The position numbers and the translations under genes are program-made. A model generated the notes under the pieces. The model was not told the origin of the DNA and did no database searches. It saw nothing but the letters and a program-made list of their open reading frames with translations. DNA of 64,000 nucleotides from Tubiluchus corallicola (taxonomy: Eukaryota > Priapulida > Priapulimorpha > Priapulimorphida > Tubiluchidae): NCBI GenBank assembly GCA_030141605.1, contig JAQGDQ010000049.1:1-64000 (forward strand), written 5' to 3'. Positions 1 through 28,120 of this stretch are shown piece after piece (position 1 is the stretch's first letter; each line of letters opens with the position of its first letter).

Positions 1-1
1 C

Positions 2-841
2 CTTCCTGTCCTTGCCATTGTTTCTCCAAGTCAAAACAAAGTAGTCAGTAATAGTGACAGTGAGACAGTGAGACTGCTGCATGAAATAGCAAGTAAGATG
101 ACAACACTAGATTCTAAAGTAACGAAGATTGATAGAGAGATCGAATCAATCAAGAATGCGCAATCTACGTTAAGTAGCAAAGTCTCGAAAATTGACCAGG
201 AACTGGACGTCATATCAAAATCACAGGAAGTTATTTCTGACATGTTTGATGGTTTTAAATCTGAGCTCGATGCAGCCAATCAAGACATTGCCAGACTTAA
301 AACAGAAAACAATTCGCTTAAAGCAACAGTTAGCAAGCTACAAAAACAGGCACAGACAAATGCAATTGAGATCGACAAACTTGATCAGTACAGTCGTCGG
401 GACTGCCTCGAAATATCAGGAATTCCGGTAATTGAACACGAAAATACAAATGCAATAGTTCTTAGTGTTGCCCGCAATATGGGAATTGCATTATCACCAG
501 AAGAAATTAGTATCTCCCACAGGCTCCCTAAGCCAAAAAAGGGTTACCCTAAAATTATTGCAAAATTCACCCAACGTGACAAACGTGATGCAATGTACAA
601 AGAGAGAAAGAAAGCAGGGAACACATCGACCTTGGATTATTCACGCTATACAGACAGTAAAATCTACATTAGTGAATCACTGACACCGAGACGACGTGAA
701 CTCTTTCGGATAGCGCTTAACTACAAAAAGCAACACAACTTTGCACACATTTGGACTGTCAACGGCAGGATTTTTCTGCGAGCCACTGATAATAGCCAGA
801 AACTTACGATAGACTCTGAGCAAGACCTGGCTGATATATAG
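2..841 (+). CDS. LINE ORF1 protein (coiled coil plus RRM-like domain), 5' partial
   Basis: An RNA-binding chaperone-type ORF1 protein. The first part is a heptad-rich coiled coil (about the first 110 residues visible, rich in K, E, I, L, S). It is followed by a core typical of LINE ORF1 proteins, starting at the motif SRRDCLEISGIPV and including ISHRLPKP. The frame is open from base 2 with no stop, and the first in-frame ATG lies downstream at base 98, inside the coiled coil. The true start is therefore upstream of the window. ORF1 itself has no break in the visible part. It ends at a stop at 839-841, 45 bases before the ATG of ORF2. Confidence 0.85.
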   Translation, partial: LPVLAIVSPSQNKVVSNSDSETVRLLHEIASKMTTLDSKVTKIDREIESIKNAQSTLSSKVSKIDQELDVISKSQEVISDMFDGFKSELDAANQDIARLKTENNSLKATVSKLQKQAQTNAIEIDKLDQYSRRDCLEISGIPVIEHENTNAIVLSVARNMGIALSPEEISISHRLPKPKKGYPKIIAKFTQRDKRDAMYKERKKAGNTSTLDYSRYTDSKIYISESLTPRRRELFRIALNYKKQHNFAHIWTVNGRIFLRATDNSQKLTIDSEQDLADI

Positions 842-886
842 GCCGTCTCATATTTTAATATCTTTGAAACTTAATTCAAGTCCTTT

Positions 887-3800
887 ATGGCAAAATTTCC
901 TTGTTCGTTTTGTAACCATGAATGCAAGCCGACTCAATGTGCTATTCAATGTAATATTTGTCTCTGTTGGAGACACTTAAAATGTTCAACGTTGTCCCTT
1001 TTAGAATTTCGTAATTTAGGCAATAGTAGTGAGCCTTACTACTGTATAAACTGTATTAACATTTTACTTCCATTTCAGGGCTGCGATGACGAGGACTTCT
1101 CAACTATCTTCAGCACGAGTGTTTCTACTATAAGCTTATCTACTTATACTAATCTTTCTTCATTTCTGTCACCCATATGTGAAGATTCTCAAGATCCAGA
1201 CAATTATATAGTACAGTACTCTAGTAAGTATTATTCTTTAGATGCACTAAAACATGACACCAAATTAAAAAACAATACAAATGATTTTTCCTTTGTGCAC
1301 ATGAATACATGCAGTCTTGGCCGCTATTTTTGTGAGGTGCTTGAAACAGTGGATCATTTTCAAAATCCTCCGGACATCATAGCTATTTCAGAAACAAGAT
1401 TACATGATAATACACCCTTTTTCTACAATATACCAGAGTACATTTTTCTTAGAAAAGATTCGCCTACTGCTGCAGGTGGGGTAGGTCTATATATTAAAAA
1501 AATCTTGAATATAAAATTATTAATGAAATTCAGTTTAACTGCGAAAAATATACATCCAACTTACCTCACACTGTTAGCAGAATAGCTGTAGAGGATATAT
1601 GGGTCGAGATAAAAACATCAAAAAATAAAGCACCTATACTAATTGGCGTCGTGTACAGGCACCCCAACAAATCTGTCAGTCACTTTAATGAAGAAATGGA
1701 AAAGATCTTAAACTTTATCAATTCGTCAGGTAGGACAGCTTTTATTTGCGGGGACATAAATATTAATTTACTTCAACATGAAGACATTTCTTCAGTTGCC
1801 AACTATATAAATATGTTGTTCTCAAATAGGTTTCATCCAGTTATAACTCAACCAACTCGCATTACTAACAACTCACAAACCTTAATTGATCATATTTATA
1901 CTAATGAGTTTCAAAATCCCATCACTGCTGGCATCATTCAGTATGAACTGGCTGACCATCTGCCTATCTTTGCAATTGTTAATTCTTCCTATGCATGCAA
2001 AAGTAAGTCTCAAGTACAAATAAGAGATACTAAAAGATTTATTCCTGCAAATTTTCTGAGCGATTTGGGACATTCACTTTCTAACATTTTCAATAGTCAA
2101 CTTAATGTAAATAATACTTTTTCCTATTTCTTGGAATCATTTGAAACCACCCTTAATAAACATGCCCCGATTCGAACACTTAGTAAAAGAGAAACAATAT
2201 CCTTTCGAAAACCCTGGATAACACCCGGAATTTTAAAATCAATCAGAACTAGAAGCAAACTCTATAAATCTCACAAACTTTCTAATTCGCTTTACAAAAA
2301 GACTTATTATAAGGCTTATTCAAATAAACTAAATCACGTTAAGCAAAAATCCAAAAGAGAATATTATGACCATTTGTTTGCTGTAAACAAAAATAATATT
2401 AAGAAGCAATGGAGTACGATTAATAGCCTACTGAAAATTAAAAGTAAAACACAAGTTGCCCCTTCCTATTTAGATAACAATGGTCATACCACAAGTGACG
2501 ATCTCTCTATTGCTAATGCATTTAATAAATTCTTCCAGTCTGTAGGTAGTAATCTGGCCAATAAAATCCCACCCACTTTGAAGACCTACCAATCTTTCTT
2601 AAATGCTCCAAATGATAAATCTGTCTTCTTTTATCCTATCTCTGAACTTGAAATATTGTTGTCTCTTAATAAACTTAAAGAAAATAAATCACCTGGCCCA
2701 GAAAATGTCCTGGTCAAATTTTACAAATTAGCAACTGATTTAATTGTCCCAGTTCTTTGTCGATTGTTTAATATGGCAGTTTCTGAAGGAACCTTTCCTA
2801 ATTGTCTAAAAGTAGCTAGAGTCAAACCACTTTATAAAAATGATTCGCCAAACAACCTATCAAATTATCGTCCAATTTCTCTACTGTCACCAGTTTCAAA
2901 AATTTTTGAAAATATTATTTGTAATCGCATTAACAATTTTCTCACTTCATGTAACATACTAACAAAATTTCAGTTTGGTTTTCGCAAAACTTACTCCACT
3001 TCGTTAGCTACTTCAGAATTTGTTGAAAATATGCTTCTAAATTTAGACAAAAAACTTTTCACTTGTGCAATATTCTTAGATTTATCTAAAGCTTTTGACA
3101 CAGTCCAGCATGATATTCTACTACATAAATTACATATTTATGGCATCAGAGGCCCTGTCTTGGAACTCCTTAAATCTTATTTAACTAACCGACAACAGTT
3201 CACCACTATTAACAATACATGCTCTGATTTGCTAGATATAAACTGTGGTGTACCTCAAGGATCAACTCTTGGGCCGCTGCTTTTCCTGATCTATATCAAT
3301 GATCTTCCTCTTGCTACTAATTTTAACACTCGTCTTTTCGCTGATGATACAAGTCTCTTCCTTACATCTAATAACCTTTCAACTTTACAACATCGCACTA
3401 ACAACGAACTAAAAAAGATTGATGACTGGATGAAAGCAAATAAATTAACTGTCAATTACACAAAAACTAAGTATATGTTAATCAGTAGGAACCTTTCACA
3501 ACAAGACTCTTCCACTTTCGAACTCAAAATTGGCGACATAATTTTAACACAAAGTAGTAGTATAAAATATTATATTGACAACAACATGAAGTGGTCTACC
3601 CATATATCCTCTACAGCAACAAAACTAAACAAAACAGCTGGTATTTTTGCAAAATTAAGACATTTTATTAATTTGCCTGTTTTGAAAATGATCTACCATG
3701 CATTAGTCTATCCGTACCTCCAATACTGTGTGTTGTCATGGTGGCAAACAAAAAAATACTTATTACAACCACTAATAACAGTTCAGAATAAAATAGTTAA

Positions 3801-4172
3801 ATACATGACTTTTGCCAATTACAGAGACCATGCAACATCTTCATACATACACCTTAATTTATTGAAAATAGATGATATTTATAGTCTTGAATTATTTAAA
3901 TTCATGTATAAGTATAATAACCGGCAGTTGCCTGAATTATATACTAACTACTTTACCTTAATCAAAGATGGCACTCTCACTATACTAGGTCCTCAAGTAT
4001 GGGACACTATTTTCAAACACGATTTAACACAGCGTATGGCTTAAATACCTTACAGCACAGTGGAGTTATTTTGTGGAATAGTGTGCCCAATACAATCATT
4101 TCCTCTCCTTCTTTACAAATAGCTACCAAACAATACAAGATATTTTTACTTAGTAAATATTCATTGGCGTAG
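887..4172 (+). pseudogene. LINE ORF2: PHD-like finger, AP endonuclease and reverse transcriptase, two frameshifts
   Basis: Three reading-frame pieces make one ORF2. Piece 1 (887 to about 1540) starts with a Cys/His-rich PHD-like finger (CSFCNHEC at the start, YYCINC at the end), then the endonuclease N-terminus (HMNTCSLG, IIAISETRL). Piece 2 (about 1545-3970) continues the endonuclease (VVYRHPN, CGDININLL, DHLPIF) and the reverse transcriptase, with KSPGPENV, NYRPISLLSP, FLDLSKAFDTV, GVPQGSTLGPLLF and the catalytic FADDTSLF. Piece 3 (about 3972-4172) restores the family C-terminus (HSHYTRS, ILWNSVPN). The first frameshift lies near 1530-1560 and the second near 3972. The usual LGV before YIDNNMKW also seems to be missing near 3568, an in-frame deletion. 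The copy is nonfunctional but young enough to read throughout. Confidence 0.87.
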
Positions 4173-4303
4173 AAAACTAGAGCTTTTTTTTCTCTTTTTG
4201 TGCACGTGTGTCTTTTTGCACTAATGTTTTTCTTTTACTAATGTTACTTTATTAGTAAAATGTATAAATCAATTTAAATGAATTATTCATTCATCGCAGT
4301 CTA

Positions 4304-4715
4304 TATCAAAATCGTATTTACATATTATGTTTCCTTGCTATTATTATATCATTTACTTTATTTCAAAATTATTTCAATATTCGTATCAAAATCGTAATTC
4401 CATATTATGTTTTTCTTATGTTTCCTTGCTATTATTACATCATTTACTTTATTTCAAAATTATTTCAATATTCATATCTAAATCGTAATTCCATATTATT
4501 TTTTTCTTATGTTTCCTTGCTATTATTACATCATTTACTTTATTTCAAAATTATTTCAATATTCATATCAAAATCGTAATTCCATATTATGTTGTCCTTA
4601 TGTTTTCATACTATTATTACATCATTTACTTTATTTCAAAATTGTTTCAATATTCATATCAAAATCGTAATTACATATTATGTTTTTCTAATGTTTCCTT
4701 TTTCATTGAGTCATC
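4304..4715 (+). repeat. Tandem repeat in LINE 3' UTR, about 91-bp unit
   Basis: Units start at 4304, 4384, 4475, 4566 and 4657, each at the motif tatcaaaatcg. The first unit is 80 bp, the next three are 91 bp, and the last is partial. Units differ by only a few bases, so the array expanded after or shortly before this copy inserted. It lies wholly in the element's 3' UTR. Confidence 0.9.
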
Positions 4716-4757
4716 TAAAAAAGCACGCATAACTTTATTAATTTTTTCATTCAAGTA

Positions 4758-4797
4758 AGGTGAGTGTGTTAATGACCGTATGGTCGTACACTCACCT
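4758..4797 (+). other. Perfect 10-bp stem-loop in LINE 3' UTR
   Basis: Arms aggtgagtgt (4758-4767) and acactcacct (4788-4797) are exact inverted repeats. The 20-base loop contains a second small stem, gacc/ggtc. It sits about 90 bases before the presumed 3' end, where some LINE reverse transcriptases recognise an RNA hairpin. That role is inferred. Confidence 0.75.
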
Positions 4798-4886
4798 CAC
4801 ACTACTCAAATTATTTTATTTATTGTTTATTTATGTGTATAATAATGTATTTTGATGTGTGGAATAAAATTCATAGTTCATAGTTA

Positions 4887-5640
4887 GAGTAGCTTGTATC
4901 TGCACAAGATTTTGCAATGCAAAAAAGTATTGAAGTCACTTTTTGTAAAATTGACAGCTGTTCAAACCCGCTAAGGTATTATGAAACTTGTGAATGTTAT
5001 GAAAGGTGTTGTGAAACCGCTTGCTTCAGGTGAATCTGCCCTGCTCTGGCTATTGAATTAAAATTTATAACACTACAATAAAACATGATTAATAAAAGAA
5101 TCGCTAATAAGTTTTGAAGAATGGTTAAAGTGAATAGATAGATCTAGAACTAGAGAAAGGATAGTGAAGAGACTATAAAGTCACCTAGTCTGCTATCCTT
5201 TGCCGAATATAGATAAAATGATTTTTAGATACTGGTGGGCATTAATGTTATCAGTCTAATTTAGGAAACGTTAATAATTTTAAAATTATGACATTTGCTA
5301 TATAATTGCTCAATCTTGATTAAACTACAAATTGCTATTAGATTCTATGTGAAACACAGGTCAAAAATGTTATGAAATGATAAAAACACTTTGGGTTGAT
5401 AATGCAATTAATCAACAACAGGAGTTAAATACATTTTGATTTGAGTTCAACGTCATTATTTCTAGGCAATCGGTGAACAACACCTGAAACTTTACTCATA
5501 AAATAGTACTGCAGTATGACTTTAATAATTACTCTGCTGTAAAGAAGAGAAGAAAGACAGAGTATTTACTGATATTTAGGATAATATCTGTAATGGCCTG
5601 TGGATTAATTAATTTGTAGAGTTATAAGTAACAGCATTCA
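4887..5640. other. Intergenic DNA, nothing recognised
   Basis: AT-rich sequence with no convincing coding potential, RNA gene or repeat. It separates the end of the first LINE from a LINE tail on the opposite strand. Confidence 0.5.
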
Positions 5641-5660
5641 AAGTACGAATCGGTAGCTCG

Positions 5661-6268
5661 TTATTCAATAATTGAGAAAAAAATTAAATTGAGTATTAGA
5701 GTACATTTTTTGAGCCACAGATTCATGCCATGCTGTAGTATTTTCAGTTTTATGAATATTAATGTAGTTAGGATTATTAAGTTAGGTAAAAAAAATAGAA
5801 TAGTTGAGTAAGTTAATAGCAATTTCTTTTTAAGTTTAGAGATCAAGATATACTGTTAGAATCTTTGATATTACTGTTCAAGCAATTCCAGAATTTAACA
5901 GCTTTATATTTTATAGTACTTAATCCATGAACGGTACAGAATCTGGGCGTAAAATATAGACCACGAGTGGCAGATCTAGTTTCGTAGTTATGGATTTCAG
6001 ATATGGTAGTAAAATAGTTAGAGAATAGTTCAGGTAAATTCTTATTTACAAAACGATACATGAATTTAGCCAGCTCTAATTCGTAAATTTCATTAAGTTT
6101 TAACAGTTTAAGTTTTTCATAAGAGGGTGTAGCATGAGCACGATATGGGCTAAATGTAATGATTTTCACTATCTTAATCTGGGCTGTAATGAGTGGTTTT
6201 AGACAGATGTTTCTGGAGTACCAAAGCACAGGATACAATACTGGAGATAAGGATATGTAAAGCATTCC
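5661..6268 (-). mobile_element. LINE ORF2 C-terminal remnant
   Basis: The - strand encodes the last part of a reverse transcriptase ORF2. Visible motifs are LKPLITAQIKIVK, YRAHATPSY, ELELAKFMYR, NLPELFSNYF and NYETRSATRG, followed by KFWNCLNSN. These align block by block with the C-terminus of the LINE at 1-4886, but with many substitutions, so it is a related older family or copy. A stop interrupts it at 5843 and the tail continues weakly to about 5800. Everything upstream (endonuclease and RT core) is missing, as expected from 5' truncation during target-primed reverse transcription. Confidence 0.82.
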
Positions 6269-6542
6269 TCATAATAACCAGAGGCTCGTTATAACAGGCC
6301 TCGTTATCAGTGGGTTATACTGTATAAAAGTTTGAGAAAATAGTGAAAACACTGTCTTACATGCTATACACGCATGGCCAAAATATATTTTACATTGTGA
6401 AAGTACAGTATGTAGGCTTCAGACTTTTAATTCTGCTGTAAGAAACATAAAGCAAAAATATGCCTTGGTAACATTTCAAACCATTCAAAATGTAGTAGTC
6501 CTTCACAAGCAATGACAACACTGGAAGCTTTTTACAATTTTT

Positions 6543-23111
<16,569 letters not shown>

Positions 23112-23419
23112 TGTAAATCTGTAAAGAATTAAATTAAATTCTTGCATGGGTCCTCTGTAGATGAATGAGCTGCATGACTCCTCCTAAAAATGTGAAAGGA
23201 AAAAAGGAAATGTTTTTCCAACTATGCAAGTGGATGATAAGACCTGCGTAAGAATGCGGAAACGTAATGTTAACAAGCCCAGCTCGGAGATGCAAGATTG
23301 GAGGCAGTACAGCGGAGAACATCAAAATTACTGATACAAGGAAAGGATCTACCTACTCAGCAAAACAAAAGTTTCTAAACTGGCCATCATTCCATTACAT
23401 GAGTCTACCATATTAATAA

Positions 23420-23740
23420 CAATATTGAAAATGTTGCTGCAGAAAGTTTTTTTCACAAAAGCTACTTACATGAGGACCGGAGGGCGCACAAAAAAGCTAT
23501 TTAAAAAACAAAACAGATTAAACCTCAAGCTAAACTCTTTTACCAGATGAGTAATAAACATATGGAATGAGCTGCCACAGGTACCCACCGATATCAAAAC
23601 TGCAAACAGCTGTAAGGGAGAAATCAACAAATCATTGCACTATCTCAAATATGCATACATGTAACACTGGCGAAAAGCCTCTAAATCCTTGTATAAGAGA
23701 AAATATTTTCATCTTTTAGTGATGTTATGTATGGGTAAAA
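23420..23740 (+). mobile_element. LINE ORF2 C-terminal fragment
   Basis: The + strand encodes a typical ORF2 tail: GGRTKKLFKKQNRLNLKLN, one in-frame stop, then VINIWNELPQVP and INKSLHYLKYAYM. It starts about 300 bases upstream of the BRD7/9 start codon and runs divergently from that gene. Confidence 0.72.
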
Positions 23741-24270
23741 TAGGCTTTTGGACCTTACGAAGAGCTCTAAGGCAAATGTGTTATTATTACGGTCTAGACC
23801 ACATACTAAGAACAGAAAAACATTGGCAGACTGTAGGAACTACAGACACTCCGGACATAGAATGCTGAATCATTTTGGCCTCACAACCATAATTACCACC
23901 TAAATTATGTTAGCACCTAAAATACAAAAGCAAGATAGCAGAAGTAGTGTTAAAGTGGTAAACTACTAAAACGGTATACATCCTAATCAGACTGACTAAA
24001 TCATTTGCCTCAATCATTATGACTGTGTGTCATAAAATAAAAAAGACACAGGAACAAAAAGGAAAGGAATACATCGCATTAACACTTAGATGTAAAAATT
24101 TTCATTCACAAAATTATCGAGAAAAAAATGAATTTTACACAAAGGTGTTCATACGATACTATACGGCTCCAAACTCAAGTTTACACTGACGCCGAGCCGC
24201 AATAACAATATTCTTTGTTATCATGGGACATTCTACGTTTCTTGGAGCTTACAGATATATGAGTAGTAAG

Positions 24271-27200
24271 TAGGGGTGAGCATTCTCTACCAGAAAGCGA
24301 ATACGAATCAAATCGGATTTCTGACTTTCGAATTCGAATCGAACCGAATTTCTGCCCTTTACCAATATCACTGATGACGATGAATTCAAATCAATCACTA
24401 GGTATTGTAATATTGGATCTATAATAAACAATAAATTACTTAATTTAAATTTATTTGAAAGTAATGACATATTCGACTCTTTACCCAAATACCCATTACT
24501 GATCTGGATCCAGATTAACACTATTTTAACGGACTAAATAATATTAAAGCCAGCAAATATTATGATGACCCACAATTCAACTCTCTAATTAACAATTTAA
24601 AATTTAAATCTCTTTTGTCCGTTTTACATTTAAATGCGTAGTTCACAAAAAAATTATGACCACTTATGAGCCTATCTTCAGTTACTCAATATGAAATATT
24701 CAATTATTGCATTAACCAAAACATGGTCTGCTGAGGAACATGGCATATTATGTAACTTACCAGGGTACAAATTAGCAAACAATAATCATACACATAAAGC
24801 TGGTGGTGGTGTTGCCATATTTATTTGCCAGGAATTAGCTTTCACTGTTTTGAAGCAGTATAATTTTTTCTGATAAACATATAGAATCATTATTTAAAAC
24901 TATAAAAATATTATAATAGGCGTTATTTATTGACCACCAGGTGAAAATCCTGTCACGTTTATTGATAAACTTACAACAACAATCAATCCATTAAATTGCC
25001 AATTTAAACACTTAATTATTACAGGTGATTTCAATATAAATTTAATAAATCATGCTACCCACAATGATACAAATTACTTTTTACACTTGAAGCTTTATTT
25101 TTCTTGTTATTATTCAACCGACAAGAATAACTAGTCTTACAGCCACTCTCATAGATAACATATGGACAAATAACTTGGGACATAATCACATAGCTGGTAA
25201 CTTATTGACTGATATATCTGACCACTTGCCAAATTTTATGATTGCTGATTTTAATCTAGACTTAACTGATACACGGTTTATCAAAAAAATTTTATATAAT
25301 GAAAATGTCATGGAAAAAATATTTCAGATTTATCAAATATATCTTTGAACGAAATTCTATTAAACAATAATGACCCCGATTCACCATATGAGAAATTTCA
25401 TGAAATGGTAAGCAATGAAATGGTTTACCATACTCGCGTCAAAACTTCAGCCAACCAGTCACTACCTAAAATAAAAAAAACCTTGGGTAACTAACGCTAT
25501 GTTAAAAAGCATGCAACATAAAACAAACTTTATCAATCTGTGCTTAAAAACAAAATCAATAAGGAACAATATACACAGTACAGAAATCAACTTACTAATT
25601 TGATAAAATTTTCCAAGCAAAATTATTATCAACAGAAATTATTAACTTATGAAAATAATATTTAAAAAACCTGGAATGTAATGAACGAATTGATGCATAA
25701 ATCTCGTGAATTCGTGCCTGCTTCTATAAAAGTAAATGATCATTTAACTAACGACAAAAATATAATTGCTAATGCTTTTAATGATTACTTTGTAAACATT
25801 GACCTTTCATTATCAAACAACATTGAACCTACAAATACTGACCCAAATTCTTATCTTAAAGGAAATTACCAACATTCCTTCTTCTTTCAACCTGTAGCTA
25901 AAGATGAAATCATTAGAATCTGCAGTCATTCCGTCCAAATAAATGTATACCGGTATTGATCAGCTCTCTCACAGAATAATGTTTGATACTATAGAATATA
26001 TTGCTATACCTTTAACCCATATTATTAATTTATCACTTACCTCTGGAATTGTCCCTAATAACCTAAAGCAATCCATAATAGTTCCTATTCATAAAGCTGA
26101 CGATCCGCACTGTATAAATAATTACAGGCCCATTTCATTACTGCCATGTTTTTCGAAAATTATTGAGAAATGTGTGTCTTCGCAACTTACAGATTACTTA
26201 CATAAACAAAGCATATAAATAACGCACAGTATGGATTTCATAAAGGCAGTACTACAGAAATGGCTTTAATTGATATGCTGACCAACATAATTAGAGATTT
26301 TGAAGATAATAAGTTATCTGTGAGTATATTCTGTGATTTGTCAAATGCTTTTGACACTTTTGATCATAAAATTTTAATTAACAAATTTTGCCACTATGTT
26401 ATAAGAGCTGTTGCAAATAATTGGTTTGTAAGTTACCCATCTGGCAGGTTACAAGCAGTAAAGTATAATAACTATATATCTAATTCAAAATTAATATCTT
26501 GTGGTGTTCCACATTAGGTCTATACTTGGTCCACTCTTGTTTCTTGTGTACATCAATGATATAAAACATTGTATTAATAATGGAAATATCCTGTAGTTTG
26601 CTGACGATACCAGTTTAATATTTAAATATTATAATACTGTTAATGAAGCAGAAATAAACAATGAATTGTAGCAAATATATGGTTTAGGAGTAATAAATTA
26701 TCACTTAATGCTTTCAAAACTAAATTTGTAGTTTTTAGATCAAGAAACAAGAGAATGCCAAATTTGACATTACAAATTGAAAATAGTAATATTCAACAAG
26801 TAAAACAAATTAAATTCTTAGGTATTGTCATACATGAACACTTAGACTGGCAATCACATATCTCTTACATCAGACTCAAAATTGCTAAAAATATAGGCAT
26901 CATTAGTTACATCAAACACAGTCTTTCGAAAGAACACTTACTAATCTTGTATAATAGTCTGGTTTTACCTTATCTCAATTACTGCAGCATAATTTGGGGC
27001 CCTACCTATCCATCTAAGCTGAAATGCTTAATAACGTTGCAACGAAAATTTTTAAGGTTAATGTATGGCCTACACAAACGTAATGTAGTACCTTTACTTC
27101 GTTACCGTGAATGTAGCATTATGCAATTAGATGATTTAAAATTGAATATTGCAGTGTTCATGTATAAATGCAATAATAGGTTATTTCCTAAGTTTATTCA

Positions 27201-28120
27201 ATTCCTGTCAAATTGGCATCTAAGAGACATAATACAAGATATAATCAATACATTGTGCCTTTCTGTAGAACCAACATACCTAAACATTTTATAACATTTC
27301 AAGGACCAAAAGTCTGGAATGAGATTTGTCAATCCACAAAAATAGCAGATCTATTACTAGATTTAAAACAAATGCTAAAAAATCAAATTTTAAGTAAGTA
27401 TCAGTGAATAATCAAAACTTCTATCAGTATCCATCCTCACAGTGGTGATATCTTAATCAAGTTATCTTAATTTGCATACTATTAACAAATAATAGTTTTT
27501 CTATCTTTTATATCATCTCATATATTTGCTTCATTCATTACATCATTCCATTCTGAAGCACTAAATGGTTTCTTTGTCATACGATTCACTTCAAATTTTC
27601 AGATTATTGTCATTACTTTTTTTTCTTTCACAGTGTGGGAAAATCTAACAAGCCCTCTTTTTGATTGCCGCAACACATTTACATTTGTATATAGGTGAAT
27701 AGTGTGTGAGGCTTTTCTTGTGCAGAAACAATAAAAACTTATTTGTATTATGTTCATTGTAGGCCCCTTCGCTATATATTGTACATGAAACTATTGTAAA
27801 TGTGTAATGTGAAATAAATGACTTATGACAGTATTTCGAATCCGAATCGAATTCAAATTGAGTTTGAAAGATTTTCTAACAAGTTTTCACACCAATAGTA
27901 AAAAGTTATTAACTTTGTTCTGCAGTAAAACCGCTATTAGTTTGTTAAAATTTTCACCAGAAACTGCAGCTAAATTGCATGCTGTTTCAAACATTGCAAT
28001 GATAAAGAACACATGTGGCTGAAATGTTGAATTATTCGAATCTATAATTTTAGGTTCGAATCAAATTCGAATTAAAAAAACTCGCTTGAATCGAATTCGT
28101 AGAGGGTCAGTTATCACTCG
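24271..28120. mobile_element. MITE family C, copy 1, split by a LINE insertion
   Basis: The arms 24271-24354 and 27830-28120 together match, base block by base block, the reverse complement of the intact element at 35152-35538. The left arm starts taggggtgagcattctctac. The right arm runs from agtatttcgaat through ctgcagtaaa and attttaggttcgaat. Between the arms lies a LINE on the + strand. The right terminus is eroded, so 28120 is approximate. Confidence 0.8.
24355..27829 (+). mobile_element. CR1-like LINE, 5'-truncated and degenerate, nested in a MITE
   Basis: The ORF2 of a CR1/L2-like LINE is readable across several frames with many stops. It has endonuclease blocks (LLSVLHLNA, SIIALTKTWSAEEH, IITGDFNINL), then RT blocks (NNYRPISLLPCFSKIIE, CDLSNAFDTFDHK, ISCGVPH, FADDTSLI) and a C-terminal region (KFLGIVIHEHLDWQSHI, LPYLNYCSIIWG, FQGPKVWNEI). 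The order and spacing are those of one ORF2. No ORF1 is seen, so the copy is probably truncated at its 5' end. It ends just before 27830, where the host MITE resumes. The family differs from the LINE at 1-4886. Confidence 0.87.

Larger units (their letters stand above)
1..4886 (+). mobile_element. CR1/L2-like LINE, nearly full length, 5' end off the window
   Basis: A non-LTR retrotransposon with ORF1, then ORF2 (PHD-like finger, endonuclease, reverse transcriptase), then a long AT-rich 3' UTR. The 3' UTR holds about 4.5 tandem units of roughly 91 bp (4304-4715) and a 10-bp stem-loop (4758-4797). The element seems to finish in the short repeat ttcatagttcatag near 4870-4886, as CR1/L2 elements end in short direct repeats rather than poly(A). 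ORF1 is open to the left edge, so the 5' end lies outside. ORF2 carries two frameshifts, so this copy cannot move by itself. Clade assignment rests on domain order and C-terminal motifs and is an inference. Confidence 0.88.
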
